DNA of 64,000 nt from an uncultured Pseudomonadota bacterium (GCA_903825645.1 CAIKBL010000025.1:89417-153416); one strand, 5' to 3'. Shown: positions 48,642 to 59,582, numbered from the stretch's first letter. Notes: generated from the sequence alone by a model not told the origin. A program made the numbers and translations.

Positions 48642-48651
48642 CCCAGCATCC

Positions 48652-48688
48652 GCGGGCGGGGTACGCGCGTACCCCCCCCGCTTTTTTT
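48652..48688 (+). terminator. Strong Rho-independent terminator
   Basis: GCGGG-C-GGGGTACGC/GCGTACCCC-C-CCCGC (one C-C mismatch) followed by T7. Confidence 0.85.
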
Positions 48689-48691
48689 CGA

Positions 48692-50332
48692 TCAAGTTCC
48701 TGGAAAACGATAATCAACAAGTTGTTTCCGGAGCTCCAGCTTGCTGAGTTTGCCCGTCGCCGTGTGCGGCAGACTGCTGACGAAGACGACGTCTTCAGGG
48801 ATCCACCACTTTGCAACTTTGCCCTCGAACCAACGCAACAGGTCCAGTACCCGGATCTCGGCTCCCGGTTTTCGAACGACTACAAGCAACGGTCGCTCTT
48901 GCCATTTGGGGTGCGTCACGCCAATGACCGCAGCTTCTTCGATATCCGGATGTCCCATGGCGGTATTTTCGAGATCGATGGAGCTAATCCACTCTCCACC
49001 CGATTTAATCACGTCTTTGGCGCGATCTGTGATCCGGATGAAACCGTGGGGATCAATACTCGCCACATCCCCCGTGACGAACCATCCATCAGCCTCATGG
49101 GCACCGCCCGCTCCTTCTAATCTGAAGTAATCCCGACAGACCCACCAGCCGCGGACCTTGAGGGCTCCACTCGCTTTGCCATCCCAGGGTAATTCAACGT
49201 TATCGTCGTCAGTGATCTTGATTTCCACACCCGGAATTGGGCGTCCTTGGCTGCACAAATGCTCAGCATGAGCAACTCCTTCGAGGGTGCGCGTTTGTGC
49301 TGTTGGGGCATTCACGGTTCCGAGCGGACTCATTTCGGTCATGCCCCACGCGTGGATAACGCGTACCTGGTGACGGTCACGAAACGCTTCCATCATTGAC
49401 AATGGACAGGCGGATCCTCCGATCACGATGCGATTTAGGGGTGCCAGGCTCTGTTGGGTTTTCTGTACATGGGCAAGAAGCGGTAAACAGACCGTCGGAA
49501 CGCCGGCGGAAACGGTGACTCCCTCAACTGTAATTAATTCCGTGAGGGTGGCGGGATCACTGAGTGCGGGCCCAGGGAATACCAGTTTGGCGCCAACCAT
49601 AATCGCCGAGAAGGGTAGTCCCCAGGCATTTACGTGAAACATGGGCACAATCGGTAAAACGCCATCTGTCGCTGACAGACCACATGAATCGGGTAAGGCG
49701 CTACCAAACGCCATCAGAACGGTAGACCGATGGTCGTACAGCACCCCCTTCGGATTACCGGTCGTCCCCGACGTATAACAGAGCCCACTTGCGCGCCGCT
49801 CGTCAAGTGCTGGCCAACCGTAATCGTCGCTCTCCGCTTTGAGCAACGTCTCGTAGCAATAGGCATTAGGTAGCGAAGTCGAGGGCATATTGACTGCGTC
49901 GGAAAGTATCACGTAGCCTTTTACCGCCGGACTTTCTTTGGCAATTTGTTCAAGCCGCGGAACGAACGCAGGATCTACAAAAACCCACTCATCCTCGGCA
50001 TGATTAAGGATATACGTTATCTGGGCTTCGAAAAGACGAGGATTCACAGTGTGGCAAATTCGACCACTACACGAGATGGCATAGTAGAGTTCGAGATGAC
50101 GGTAGTCATTCCATGCCAATGTCGCGACGCGCGCGTTCTCGCTCGCCCCTAATCGGTCAAGGACGCGCGCCAACCGGCGCGCTCGCGAAAAACATTCGCG
50201 ATAGGTATAGCGATGTCTTGGATTATCATGCGTAACGGACACAATTTCCTGAAGTCCGTGATTGCGTTCGCCATGCCGCATAAACGTCGTAAGTGTCAGC
50301 GGCAAATCCATCATCAATCCGAACATGTGCAA
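48692..50332 (-). CDS. AMP-forming acyl-CoA synthetase (medium/long-chain)
   Basis: '[22 protein letters not shown]', '[16 protein letters not shown]', '[41 protein letters not shown]', '[15 protein letters not shown]'. Confidence 0.95.
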   Translation of the reverse strand: MHMFGLMMDLPLTLTTFMRHGERNHGLQEIVSVTHDNPRHRYTYRECFSRARRLARVLDRLGASENARVATLAWNDYRHLELYYAISCSGRICHTVNPRLFEAQITYILNHAEDEWVFVDPAFVPRLEQIAKESPAVKGYVILSDAVNMPSTSLPNAYCYETLLKAESDDYGWPALDERRASGLCYTSGTTGNPKGVLYDHRSTVLMAFGSALPDSCGLSATDGVLPIVPMFHVNAWGLPFSAIMVGAKLVFPGPALSDPATLTELITVEGVTVSAGVPTVCLPLLAHVQKTQQSLAPLNRIVIGGSACPLSMMEAFRDRHQVRVIHAWGMTEMSPLGTVNAPTAQTRTLEGVAHAEHLCSQGRPIPGVEIKITDDDNVELPWDGKASGALKVRGWWVCRDYFRLEGAGGAHEADGWFVTGDVASIDPHGFIRITDRAKDVIKSGGEWISSIDLENTAMGHPDIEEAAVIGVTHPKWQERPLLVVVRKPGAEIRVLDLLRWFEGKVAKWWIPEDVVFVSSLPHTATGKLSKLELRKQLVDYRFPGT

Positions 50333-50456
50333 TCCTCTCCAGACAATCTTGATTTTCTGATATAAAACATTTTTTACCTACTAGAATCGGTCACGGGCGA
50401 CTTTGGCTGGCCGTTCCGGGGTCCCGCAGCAGAGGGTGTCATGATACATTCAAAAA

Positions 50457-51506
50457 ATGGCCGTTGAGACGCTCACCATCACACGCCCCGACGACTGGCA
50501 TCTTCATCTGAGAGATGATGCAATGCTGGCGGCCGTCCTCCCCGCTACAGCGGAGATATTCGGGCGCGCCATGGTGATGCCTAATCTGAAAGTCCCGGTA
50601 ACGACGGCCAGGGCCGCCGCAGACTACCGCGCACGAATCCACAAGGCCACGCCACCCGGATCAAACTTTAAGCCACTGATGACGTGCTATCTGACCGAGA
50701 GTCTCGATCCGGCAGATCTGGCCGCCGGGTATCGGGATGGCCTATTTTCGGCAGCGAAATACTATCCCGCAGGTGCGACGACCAACTCCGCGGCGGGCGT
50801 GACCGGGATGCGCCGTATTTATCGGTTATTGGATTTATTGCAATCAATTGGCATGCCCATCCTTATTCACGGCGAGGTCGTGGACAAGGACGTCGATGTT
50901 TTCGATCGAGAAGCTGTTTTCATAGAACGGGTTCTCGGGCCACTGCGGCTCGATCTGCCCGCCCTCAAAATCGTCTTTGAACACGTGACCACCGCGGAAG
51001 GCGTCGATTTTGTCGAATCGGCGTCCGGCCCCACCGCGGCGACCATTACCCCGCATCACCTCATGATAAATCGTAATGCGATGTTTGACGGAGGTCTCAG
51101 GCCTCATGCCTATTGCCTTCCGGTTCTAAAACGCGAACGTCATCGCCGTGCCCTGCGCGCGGCGGCTACGTCCGGGAATCCACGTTTTTTTATCGGAACT
51201 GATTCCGCTCCACATCTGCGAAACCTCAAGGAGCATGATTGCGGATGTGCGGGGATTTTTAACGCGCCTACCGCATTGGGCTGCTACGCTCAGGTTTTCG
51301 ACGAGGAGAACCGATTGGAAAATTTGGAGGGCTTTACGTCGCACCACGGCCCGGCTTTTTATAGTTTACCGGTCAACGAATCACGCGTGGTACTGACGAG
51401 AGCAGTAGACGTCCAATGTCCCCAAGAACTGTCGACTTCAATGGGTACGGTGCGGGTATTTTTGCCACCTGGAGGCATGTCCTGGCGCGCCCGCTTGCTG
51501 ATTTAA
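50457..51506 (+). CDS. pyrC: Dihydroorotase
   Basis: 'ITRPDDWHLHLRDDAMLAAVLPATAEIFGRAMVMPNLKVPVTT', 'AAKYYPAGATTNSAAGV', 'IFEHVTT-like VFEHVTTAEGVDFV', 'FFIGTDSAPHLRNLKE'. Confidence 0.96.
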   Translation: MAVETLTITRPDDWHLHLRDDAMLAAVLPATAEIFGRAMVMPNLKVPVTTARAAADYRARIHKATPPGSNFKPLMTCYLTESLDPADLAAGYRDGLFSAAKYYPAGATTNSAAGVTGMRRIYRLLDLLQSIGMPILIHGEVVDKDVDVFDREAVFIERVLGPLRLDLPALKIVFEHVTTAEGVDFVESASGPTAATITPHHLMINRNAMFDGGLRPHAYCLPVLKRERHRRALRAAATSGNPRFFIGTDSAPHLRNLKEHDCGCAGIFNAPTALGCYAQVFDEENRLENLEGFTSHHGPAFYSLPVNESRVVLTRAVDVQCPQELSTSMGTVRVFLPPGGMSWRARLLI

Positions 51507-51509
51507 GCG

Positions 51510-52817
51510 ATGAACTCAATTGCCCCATCAAATCTGGTGAGCGCTTCGCTGGTGGCTCGCGACCGCAATCATCTCTGGCATCCCTACAGCGCGGTAGGTG
51601 CACCAACGCCCCTTTTCCCCGTTGTCGCGGCATCTGGGGTACGTCTGGAACTGGCGGACGGTCGTAGCCTAATCGATGGCATGTCCTCGTGGTGGAGCGC
51701 TATTCATGGCTACAACGTTCCGCAATTAAATGCGGCGGTCACGGCCCAGCTATCCAGAATGTCTCACGTGATGTTCGGTGGACTCACCCACGAACCTGCC
51801 ATCGCGCTCGCGGAGCGGTTGGTCGAGATCACTCCGGAGGGTCTAGAGACGGTTTTTCTTGCCGACAGCGGTTCAGTCGCCGTAGAAGTCGCGATCAAAA
51901 TGGCTATCCAATACTGGGCCGCGCAAGGAAATACCACTCGGAGACGTCTGATGACAATACGGGGGGGATATCATGGTGACACTTTCGGTGCCATGTCCGT
52001 ATGCGATCCGATCATGGGCATGCATACGCTCTTCGCGGGAAATCTTACTCAGCAGGTCTTTGCACCCCGCCCCGCCTGCCGCCCGCACAACATTTGGAAC
52101 CCGTCTGATTTTACGGAATTCGCCGGCTTAATGGGTCGACATGCGGATAGTCTTGCGGCGGTGATCTTAGAGCCCATCGCGCAGGGAGCCGGCGGAATGT
52201 GGTTCTATCATCCGCAGTACCTCCGCGAGGTCCGGAAAATTTGCAATGAGTCTGGCGTGCTGCTGATAATCGACGAAATTGCGACGGGTTTTGGTCGGAC
52301 AGGAAAACTATTCGCCTGCGAACACGCGGACGTGGCGCCAGATATTCTATGTCTCGGCAAAGCGTTGACAGGTGGTTACATGACGCTTGCCGCCACACTG
52401 ACGACCCAGACAATCGCTGAAACGATCGCGCACAAGCCGCCCGGCGTATTCATGCATGGTCCGACGTTCATGGGAAACCCCCTCGCCTGCCACCTCGCAC
52501 TAGCCAGCATCGATCTGCTGCTCAATACGCCTTGGCGAAACCGCATCGACGACATTGCAATGTTGCTTCGAAATGGTCTATCCCGCTGCCGAGCCCTACC
52601 AAATGTCGCCGACGTTCGGGTGTTCGGCGGCATCGGCGTGGTAGAAATGAAAGAGCCTGTAGACATGGTGGCGTTACCGAACGCCTTCGTTGCACAAGGA
52701 GTTTGGATCCGCCCCTTTGGTCGATTAGTTTATGTGATGCCCCCATACGTCATCTCGAAAGATGATTTGGAACGCCTGACGGATGCCATCTATGCGGTGC
52801 TATCTGCTGTGCTATGA
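51510..52817 (+). CDS. bioA: Adenosylmethionine-8-amino-7-oxononanoate aminotransferase
   Basis: 'HLWHPYSAVGAPTPLFPVVAASGVRLELADGRSLIDGMSSWWSAIHGYNVPQLN', 'GGYHGDTFGAMSVCDP', 'LLIIDEIATGFGRTGKLFACEHADVAPDILCLGKALTGGYMTLAATL'. Confidence 0.96.
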   Translation: MNSIAPSNLVSASLVARDRNHLWHPYSAVGAPTPLFPVVAASGVRLELADGRSLIDGMSSWWSAIHGYNVPQLNAAVTAQLSRMSHVMFGGLTHEPAIALAERLVEITPEGLETVFLADSGSVAVEVAIKMAIQYWAAQGNTTRRRLMTIRGGYHGDTFGAMSVCDPIMGMHTLFAGNLTQQVFAPRPACRPHNIWNPSDFTEFAGLMGRHADSLAAVILEPIAQGAGGMWFYHPQYLREVRKICNESGVLLIIDEIATGFGRTGKLFACEHADVAPDILCLGKALTGGYMTLAATLTTQTIAETIAHKPPGVFMHGPTFMGNPLACHLALASIDLLLNTPWRNRIDDIAMLLRNGLSRCRALPNVADVRVFGGIGVVEMKEPVDMVALPNAFVAQGVWIRPFGRLVYVMPPYVISKDDLERLTDAIYAVLSAVL

Positions 52818-52992
52818 AAGAGTCTGGTCGATGTCACGGGGGACGCCCCTTATTGGCATGCCCAGGCATGGGACTCATCGTATATTTCATCGCTCTGTAA
52901 ATGTTGCCGGCATCGTCATGTACCGCTTCGCGTCTTGTCCATGCTAGCGACACAGTGACGCGGAGCCCTTAAATAAAAAGATCTAAAAACAC

Positions 52993-53601
52993 ATGCCAAC
53001 GCACAGTGATGAAGCCTCGCTAGTGTCTAGAGCGTTACTTAAGTGGCCGAACGTGCCCGCAAACTACGGCTGGCTCCGTCTTGATGGTAGGGGACGTTGG
53101 CGAATTCAGGACGAGATCATCCAACATCGGGGTATCGTCTCTTTTTTAGCACGCCAATACAGCTCTGACGCTAGCGGTCGATGGTATGTACAAAACGGAC
53201 CTCAACGCGCGTATGTGCAACTCGACCTTGCACCCTGGATCCTCTCCTTGGCGTCTGAAACACGACTGGAATTTCACACGGGACAGCCCGTACTAACAAT
53301 TGAGTCTCTCATGGTGACGGAAGACGGGCAGCTTTTTCTGGCCACCGAGCGCGGCCTAGGGGCTCTGTCGGACCGCGATTTAGACTCCTTCCTATCCAAC
53401 CTGCGCCGCGTCGAATACACGAGTCCAGATCCAACGCTGCCGGAATATCTCCTCATGCTCTGCGACAAGCCAGAAACCAAAAATGAACTTATTTGGTGCG
53501 GATTTCAATTCTCCTGCCGATATCTGCGGTCAGACAGTTTGGAATCGGCATATGGGTTCATCCGCCACCCAATTGCGACAACGGAAACGCGGATGGAGTA
53601 A
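52993..53601 (+). CDS. Conserved hypothetical protein (DUF2946-like, family name uncertain)
   Basis: 202 aa; 'VPANYGWLRLDGRGRWRIQDEIIQHRGIVSFLARQY...GRWYVQNGPQRAYVQLDLAPWILSL' looks like a conserved proteobacterial hypothetical. Confidence 0.6.
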   Translation: MPTHSDEASLVSRALLKWPNVPANYGWLRLDGRGRWRIQDEIIQHRGIVSFLARQYSSDASGRWYVQNGPQRAYVQLDLAPWILSLASETRLEFHTGQPVLTIESLMVTEDGQLFLATERGLGALSDRDLDSFLSNLRRVEYTSPDPTLPEYLLMLCDKPETKNELIWCGFQFSCRYLRSDSLESAYGFIRHPIATTETRME

Positions 53602-53606
53602 ATACA

Positions 53607-55238
53607 ATGTCAGTCTCTACAAGAGTCAATGAGGTTTGGTCCTTGGAAGCAGATAACATTAAGAGTGAAGGCCTTCACACGAAACAGCTAGAGGCGACGT
53701 TTGACCAAAGTCCGACCGAGACCGGTTTCGGGATTGTGGCGGTAGCGACGGCGATGGTTGCGACAGGGTCCGTTTTACCTTCTCCGATCGCAGCCGGCTG
53801 GGCCTTGCTGACAACGCTTGTCTACGGCAGTCGTTATATGCTGGTTGAGCGACGCCGACGCGACAACCTCACTGACGCAAATGTGCGGTCTCAGACGCAT
53901 CTTTTCATGCTAACCGTCGCGATCACCGGTATTTGCTGGGGCAGTTTCATCGTCTACTGCCTGAGCCAAACTCAACTGGTGGCCTCTCTCGGTTTGTTAC
54001 TAATTGGCAGCGCAGTCTGTGCCGTTTCAATTGCGTCTCACGTTGCGCTTAAAAACGCAGGAGAACTCAGCACGCTCACGATATTGTCACCGACCATCCT
54101 TTTACTGATTCTTCGCCGAGCACCGCAAGACGTTGTGACCGCTATTGGCCTCGCGCTACTAGGTGTAGCCGGCATTTTGACCACGCGGATAGTCCGCCCG
54201 CAGCTACTAGAAAAGGTAGCCCTGCAGGAACGTGCTTACGAACTGAATAATCAGGTCGACGAACAGAATCGGCATCTCGAAAAAGCCGACGGAGACTTGA
54301 AGAAATCCCAAACGGAAAATGCAGCGGCGACCGCAAAATTACGGCGAATTTCAGCGGATCTAGGACTTGCCCAGAGCAAATCGAAGGTGCTTTCCGACGC
54401 CCTAGAGCGGGTATCCTCATTTTGTCAGGTGACCGGTCTACCAAACCGGCGTTACTTCGAACAGCTTCTGGATAACGAATGGCGCCGCGCAATCCGCGAA
54501 AAGAAAACCATCTCGATGTTCCTTCTCGGCATAGATGGTTTTGAAGAATACATCGACGCTTATGGTTCTCAAGCGGCCGATACCTTAATTAAGCGACTCG
54601 CGACGACATTCAAGGGATTTGGACTTAGAGCGGGCGACTCTCCTGGTCGCTATGCAGACCAGCAGCTCGCTCTACTTCTACCCGGTTGCAGCGCGGCAAA
54701 CGCTGCGCGGATGGCAGAGGCCATACGTAAGCGAGTCGAAGCATTGGCTATCCCTAATAGCCACGGCAATGTCAACCGAGTCATCACCGTACATATCGGC
54801 GTTGCAATGGCAAGGCCTGGGAAAAACCTGAAGATCGACGCGCTGGCGGAACGCATCGAGGCAGCGTACTACGAATCCGGTTTCAATGGCGGCAATCGAG
54901 TAGTGACTTATCAACCGTTAAATAGACTCCGTCTCGAACGCTGGAACGTTCAGCGTGATGGCCGGTTGTCTGAACAAACCATGATGCAGAAGCTGCTCGT
55001 TTGGGGGTACGACACCGCGGCCAAGTCTCTGCCACCCGGGACCGTGCTAGAACCCGAATGGATCGAAGAGGAAAAAGTTTTGGCGGTGACCCGCGGAGAA
55101 CTGGAAATAGAGATCGAAGATCACACGATGAGTCTGAAAGTTGGCGATTGCGTCTTCATCCCGCCGGGCATTGAACTATCTCTAAAGGTAGTGGGCGACG
55201 AAATCGTCAGCAGTTACACCGCCAAGAAAAATTATTAG
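53607..55238 (+). CDS. Membrane protein with degenerate GGDEF domain and C-terminal cupin domain
   Basis: Multi-TM N-terminus, coiled coil, 'VTGLPNRRYFEQLLDNEWRRAIREKKTISMFLLGIDGFEEYIDAYG', 'GRYADQQLALLLPG' in place of RYGGDEFALLLP, then 'VLAVTRGELEIEIEDHTMSLKVGDCVFIPPGIELSLKVV' (cupin). Confidence 0.85.
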   Translation: MSVSTRVNEVWSLEADNIKSEGLHTKQLEATFDQSPTETGFGIVAVATAMVATGSVLPSPIAAGWALLTTLVYGSRYMLVERRRRDNLTDANVRSQTHLFMLTVAITGICWGSFIVYCLSQTQLVASLGLLLIGSAVCAVSIASHVALKNAGELSTLTILSPTILLLILRRAPQDVVTAIGLALLGVAGILTTRIVRPQLLEKVALQERAYELNNQVDEQNRHLEKADGDLKKSQTENAAATAKLRRISADLGLAQSKSKVLSDALERVSSFCQVTGLPNRRYFEQLLDNEWRRAIREKKTISMFLLGIDGFEEYIDAYGSQAADTLIKRLATTFKGFGLRAGDSPGRYADQQLALLLPGCSAANAARMAEAIRKRVEALAIPNSHGNVNRVITVHIGVAMARPGKNLKIDALAERIEAAYYESGFNGGNRVVTYQPLNRLRLERWNVQRDGRLSEQTMMQKLLVWGYDTAAKSLPPGTVLEPEWIEEEKVLAVTRGELEIEIEDHTMSLKVGDCVFIPPGIELSLKVVGDEIVSSYTAKKNY

Positions 55239-55353
55239 CCGCCTTCAGCACCAGCGCTTATTCCCTACCTTACTCGCTTTCGTTTCAGTCTCAATGAGGT
55301 CGCGAGCGTGTATCATGCTGCCGCTTTTATCCATAAAAGGATTTATTTCACTC

Positions 55354-56037
55354 ATGAACAGCAAAAATCTAATAGGCTTCGCCCTGTGTGGCTTCCTTAC
55401 GCCGGTCTTCGCCGGAGACAACGGCGTACATCTCGAGACTAGCCAACAAAAATTAAGTTACGCCATCGGAATGAACGTAGCCCAGAGCATTTCCCGCCAA
55501 GGCGTCGATCTAGATATCAGCACCTTTACACTAGGCGTAAGTGATGCCCTGGCGGCTAAAACTCCGCGACTTAGTCAGGAAGAAATTCGTGCCGCGCTGA
55601 CAGGGGCGACCACTGCGGTCAATGACAAACTGAAGGCACGTGCCAAAACGAATTTGGATGCCGGTCAGGCCTTCCTGAAGAAGCACAAGATCGAAGCAGG
55701 CGTCGTCGAACTTAAAGACGGCCTCCAATACAAGGTATTAGAAAAAGGTACCGGGGTCCAACCGAAACCCGAAGACAAAGTCGTGGTCCACTATGAGGGT
55801 CGCCTCATCAACGGAGAGGTATTCGATAGTTCACGAGCCCGAGGGACCCCCGTGACGTTCCCCATTAATGGGGTCATCAAGGGTTGGCAAGAGGTCCTGC
55901 CGCTGATGGCCACCGGCGCACGCTGGAAAGTGGTGATCCCACCCGACTTAGCCTACGGCGCCCAAGGAGCAGGTGCCAGCATCGGACCTAATGAAACCCT
56001 TGTTTTCGATATCGAGTTGCTCGAAATAAAGAAATGA
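55354..56037 (+). CDS. FKBP-type peptidyl-prolyl cis-trans isomerase (Mip/FkpA-like)
   Basis: 'QKLSYAIGMNVAQSISRQGVDLD', 'VVHYEGRLINGEVFDSSRARGTPVTFPINGVIKGWQEVLPLMATGARWKVVIPPDLAYGAQGAG'. Confidence 0.95.
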   Translation: MNSKNLIGFALCGFLTPVFAGDNGVHLETSQQKLSYAIGMNVAQSISRQGVDLDISTFTLGVSDALAAKTPRLSQEEIRAALTGATTAVNDKLKARAKTNLDAGQAFLKKHKIEAGVVELKDGLQYKVLEKGTGVQPKPEDKVVVHYEGRLINGEVFDSSRARGTPVTFPINGVIKGWQEVLPLMATGARWKVVIPPDLAYGAQGAGASIGPNETLVFDIELLEIKK

Positions 56038-56056
56038 ACCCGTGCCGGGTGCAGCG

Positions 56057-57196
56057 TTAGCGCCGCCCGGTTCCTCTAGAAAGCTGGCGGCGATCTTCAA
56101 GCGGAAGCGCATCGGCTTGAGAAGCCAGCTGGTCACCAATCAGCGCTGCGCGCCAACCACAGCGCAGCCGGCCCGGCGGCTCACCCAACAAAAGACCTTC
56201 GAGATCCTTCCTGCTGGCTAGAATCCCGGGGGCGACCTGTGCGGCCGCCGCCGCCTGCTTGACCTTATCCTGAAACTCCCCAAGTAGCCGCGTGCCCTCG
56301 GGACTCAACCGCCAGTTGAGTGGCGAGCAACCGGTGCGACGCTCCACCGAAGGTGTCTCCATCAAGTGAATGATTTCTTCACCATAACGGCGAATCGTGG
56401 AGGGCGATAACCCCGTTACGCCATTCAGAGCGGACAAACTTAGGGCATCAAGACCCGCGATGGCGAAAAGATGCTCATCCTTAAGCAACCATCCGCGTGG
56501 GATATCAAGCTTCTGAGCCACCCGCTCCCGCCAGATAGCAAGTTCGCACCCCCTACTCCAGGACTCTGGCTCGAGACTATTCAGGCCCCGAAGGCGTCGC
56601 CAAGCCTCTTCGGGCTTTTCCATATTCACCATCGCTTCACTGAGACTCGCTGCTTCTTCCCATAGCCAAGCCAGTTTATTGCTCGCATCCAGCGCTTCCC
56701 GGAGGTTTTCATAAAGTGTTCCGAGATACCTGACATCGTCCAGCGCATAAGACAGCTGCGCAGCAGATAACGGGCGCTGCGTCCAATCCGTCCGGGTCTG
56801 CGACTTGTCGAGTGTCAGCCCAAAATAGTGCTCAACCAGCCACGCGTATGAAACCTGGTCGGGGTGGCCAAGCAACGATGCGGCCGTCTGCGTATCAAAT
56901 AAATCGGTGAGAGTAGTCACCCCTGCTCGTTGGAGGGCTTCCAAATCTTGTCTGGCAGCGTGGACAATTTTGACCTTCCGGTCTCGTTCCAGCATTTCGC
57001 CGAGCCTGCTAAGGTCGGGAAGCGCAATCGCGTCTATCACGAAATCCGCATTTCCAGTTGCAATCTGAACAAGACAGAGTTTTGGATAATAGGTCCTCTC
57101 GCGGAGGAACTCGGTATCTATGCCCCACCATGGAGAACCCTGAAGGGTAGCAATCGCGGCATCCAGCGCATCGGGGGTATCAATCAGCTTCGGCAT
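56057..57196 (-). CDS. rnd: Ribonuclease D
   Basis: 'WWGIDTEFLRERTYYPKLCLVQIATG', 'LFDTQTAASLLGHPDQVSYAWLVEHYFGLTLDKSQTRTDWTQRPLSAAQLSYALDDVRYL'; HRDC region. Confidence 0.95.
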   Translation of the reverse strand: MPKLIDTPDALDAAIATLQGSPWWGIDTEFLRERTYYPKLCLVQIATGNADFVIDAIALPDLSRLGEMLERDRKVKIVHAARQDLEALQRAGVTTLTDLFDTQTAASLLGHPDQVSYAWLVEHYFGLTLDKSQTRTDWTQRPLSAAQLSYALDDVRYLGTLYENLREALDASNKLAWLWEEAASLSEAMVNMEKPEEAWRRLRGLNSLEPESWSRGCELAIWRERVAQKLDIPRGWLLKDEHLFAIAGLDALSLSALNGVTGLSPSTIRRYGEEIIHLMETPSVERRTGCSPLNWRLSPEGTRLLGEFQDKVKQAAAAAQVAPGILASRKDLEGLLLGEPPGRLRCGWRAALIGDQLASQADALPLEDRRQLSRGTGRR

Positions 57197-57403
57197 AATC
57201 TTCCATCTTTCGAAGAGTGAGGCCTCCCTCGAGGACGGCCGACGTGAGCTGCGGCAGAAACGCCGCTGAAATATGATACTTTTTCTCAAATTGCGGAGCG
57301 CCGACAGAGGGGGAATACGCTACACTACCGCCGAAGGATCACAGACAACCACGTTCCGCATATGCGTCGGCCAAAGCCCCGGCACAAGAACCCAGCGAGA
57401 TTT

Positions 57404-59578
57404 ATGAGCAAGCTCACTTACGGCGCCTTACTGCTGATCGCCTGTTTTTTCACAAACGCCGCCGATGCACTGGCCCCCTCGGTGCCTATCGACCAACTGG
57501 CCCCGCAACCAGAGCATCGTAGAGCCACGCGGCTCATAACGCACTTTATCGCTAACTATCATTATAAGAAAGTGCAGCTCGACGACTCACTATCCGAAGT
57601 GATCTTCAAGAACTATTTAGACACGTTGGATGTCACCAAGAGCTACTTTCTCCAGACGGACGTAGACGAATTCAGTGCGTACTCACGCGAACTTGGAGAC
57701 GATCTGCGGAACGCGGATCTTCGTGTGGTCTACGAGATCTTTGTTCGATACCGTAAACGAGTCGAGGACCGCATTGCATACGCAATAAAGCTGATCCAGA
57801 CACCGTTCGATTTTGCGATTGACGAGTCTTTCGATTTCGATCGAAAAAAAGCTGCCTGGCCTAAAAACGCGACAGAGCTGGATGAGCTTTGGCGCAAGCG
57901 AATCAAAAACGACTGGCTGTCTCTGCGTCTCTCGGGCAAACCGACCAAATCGATTGCCGATACGCTAAAAAAACGTTACGAAGGACTGGCGCGGCAAACC
58001 GCTCAAATCAACAGCGAAGACGTATTCCAGACTTTTATGAATGCGTACACGACGGCGATTGATCCACATACGGCCTATTTCTCGCCTCGAACTTCTGAAA
58101 ATTTCAAAATCCGGATGAGCCTTTCGCTAGAAGGAATCGGCGCTGTGCTACAAAGCGACAACGAGTACACAGTCGTTCACGAAGTCGTCCCTGGAGGCCC
58201 CGCAGGCCTGAGCGGAAAGCTTCATTCCAACGATAGAATCGTTGGAATCCGACAAGGAGAAAAGGGCGAAATCGTCGACGTGATAGGCTGGCGCCTAGAT
58301 GACGTTGTTGATCTGATTCGTGGCCCCAAGGGATCCGAAGTCACTCTCCAGATCCTGCCGAAAGCCGCGGCACCCGGCGCGCCGACCAAGCTTATTAAGT
58401 TACAGCGTAATACTATCCAGCTTGACGAGCAGGCCGCTCAAGAGAAAGTACTGGATGTACCCTTGGATAAGGCGCAAATTGAGATCGGCGTCATTACCAT
58501 TCCGACGTTCTACATGGACTTCGAAGCCCGCATGCGCGGCGATGAAAATTACCGCAGCACCACACGTGATGTGCGCAAGCTGATCGGCGAGCTTCGTGCG
58601 AAAAAAGTCGCCGCCATAGTGATTGATCTCCGTTCAAACGGCGGTGGCTCTCTCTCCGAGGCGACAGAATTGACAGGCTTATTCATCGACAAGGGGCCTG
58701 TCGTCCAAGTCCGAAATTCTCAGGGGCGAGTGCAGCTTGAACAAGATACCGACGCCGGCGTGGCCTATGACGGACCATTGGCAGTGCTCGTAGACCGAAA
58801 CAGCGCTTCGGCTTCTGAAATTTTCGCCGCCGCCATCCAAGACTATCAGCGCGGTCTTATTTTAGGCGAGACAACTTTTGGTAAGGGAACTGTTCAGAAT
58901 CTCGTAGATCTCAATCGCTTCGATGAGGATGCCAACGGGAAACTGGGTGAACTCAAAGCGACGATAGCGCAGTTCTTCAGGATAAAAGGTGATAGCACAC
59001 AGCACCGGGGAGTAGTGCCCGACATCGTATTTCCGAGTGGCTTCGGAACTAAAGACCAAGGAGAACGTGCGCTTGAGCACGCGTTACCTTTTGCGCATAT
59101 AGCCGCCGTCCCTTTCACGCCGGCACCAACCCCCGTACCACTCAGTGAAGTAGAAAAGCTGCGCGATCTTCATGCCAAGCGCATAGCTTCCGATCGCGGC
59201 TATCAGGCAGTTCTTGCGCAAGAGCGCGCGTTACAAGTTGCGGCAGATACTTCGGTGGTTTCTTTGTTGGAAAGCAAACGCAAAGCTGAGCACGAGAAAG
59301 CGCGCCGAGAGCAAAATGAACGTGAAAACCAAATTCGTAGTGCGCACGGTAAACAACCTATAGCCCTAAAACCGGATGGAGAAACGGGAGAAGACGCGGA
59401 CGCACTTGATGAGGATGAGGGAAAAACAAAAACCAAGGACAAATTCGATGTTCTACTTGAGGAAGCCGCCAACATCATGCGGGACTTGGTTGGGTCTAAC
59501 CAGGGTGTTGCGTCCCAATTCGTGACGTCCGACTCCCCATCCGTCAAGGCCAACAAACCAGCGCCGCGGTCGCCCTAA
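57404..59578 (+). CDS. prc: Carboxy-terminal (tail-specific) processing protease, Prc-like with DUF3340
   Basis: PDZ 'VHEVVPGGPAGLSGKLHSNDRIVGI', catalytic 'LVDRNSASASEIFAAAIQDYQRGLILGETTFGKGTVQ'. Confidence 0.95.
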   Translation: MSKLTYGALLLIACFFTNAADALAPSVPIDQLAPQPEHRRATRLITHFIANYHYKKVQLDDSLSEVIFKNYLDTLDVTKSYFLQTDVDEFSAYSRELGDDLRNADLRVVYEIFVRYRKRVEDRIAYAIKLIQTPFDFAIDESFDFDRKKAAWPKNATELDELWRKRIKNDWLSLRLSGKPTKSIADTLKKRYEGLARQTAQINSEDVFQTFMNAYTTAIDPHTAYFSPRTSENFKIRMSLSLEGIGAVLQSDNEYTVVHEVVPGGPAGLSGKLHSNDRIVGIRQGEKGEIVDVIGWRLDDVVDLIRGPKGSEVTLQILPKAAAPGAPTKLIKLQRNTIQLDEQAAQEKVLDVPLDKAQIEIGVITIPTFYMDFEARMRGDENYRSTTRDVRKLIGELRAKKVAAIVIDLRSNGGGSLSEATELTGLFIDKGPVVQVRNSQGRVQLEQDTDAGVAYDGPLAVLVDRNSASASEIFAAAIQDYQRGLILGETTFGKGTVQNLVDLNRFDEDANGKLGELKATIAQFFRIKGDSTQHRGVVPDIVFPSGFGTKDQGERALEHALPFAHIAAVPFTPAPTPVPLSEVEKLRDLHAKRIASDRGYQAVLAQERALQVAADTSVVSLLESKRKAEHEKARREQNERENQIRSAHGKQPIALKPDGETGEDADALDEDEGKTKTKDKFDVLLEEAANIMRDLVGSNQGVASQFVTSDSPSVKANKPAPRSP

Positions 59579-59582
59579 AGGC

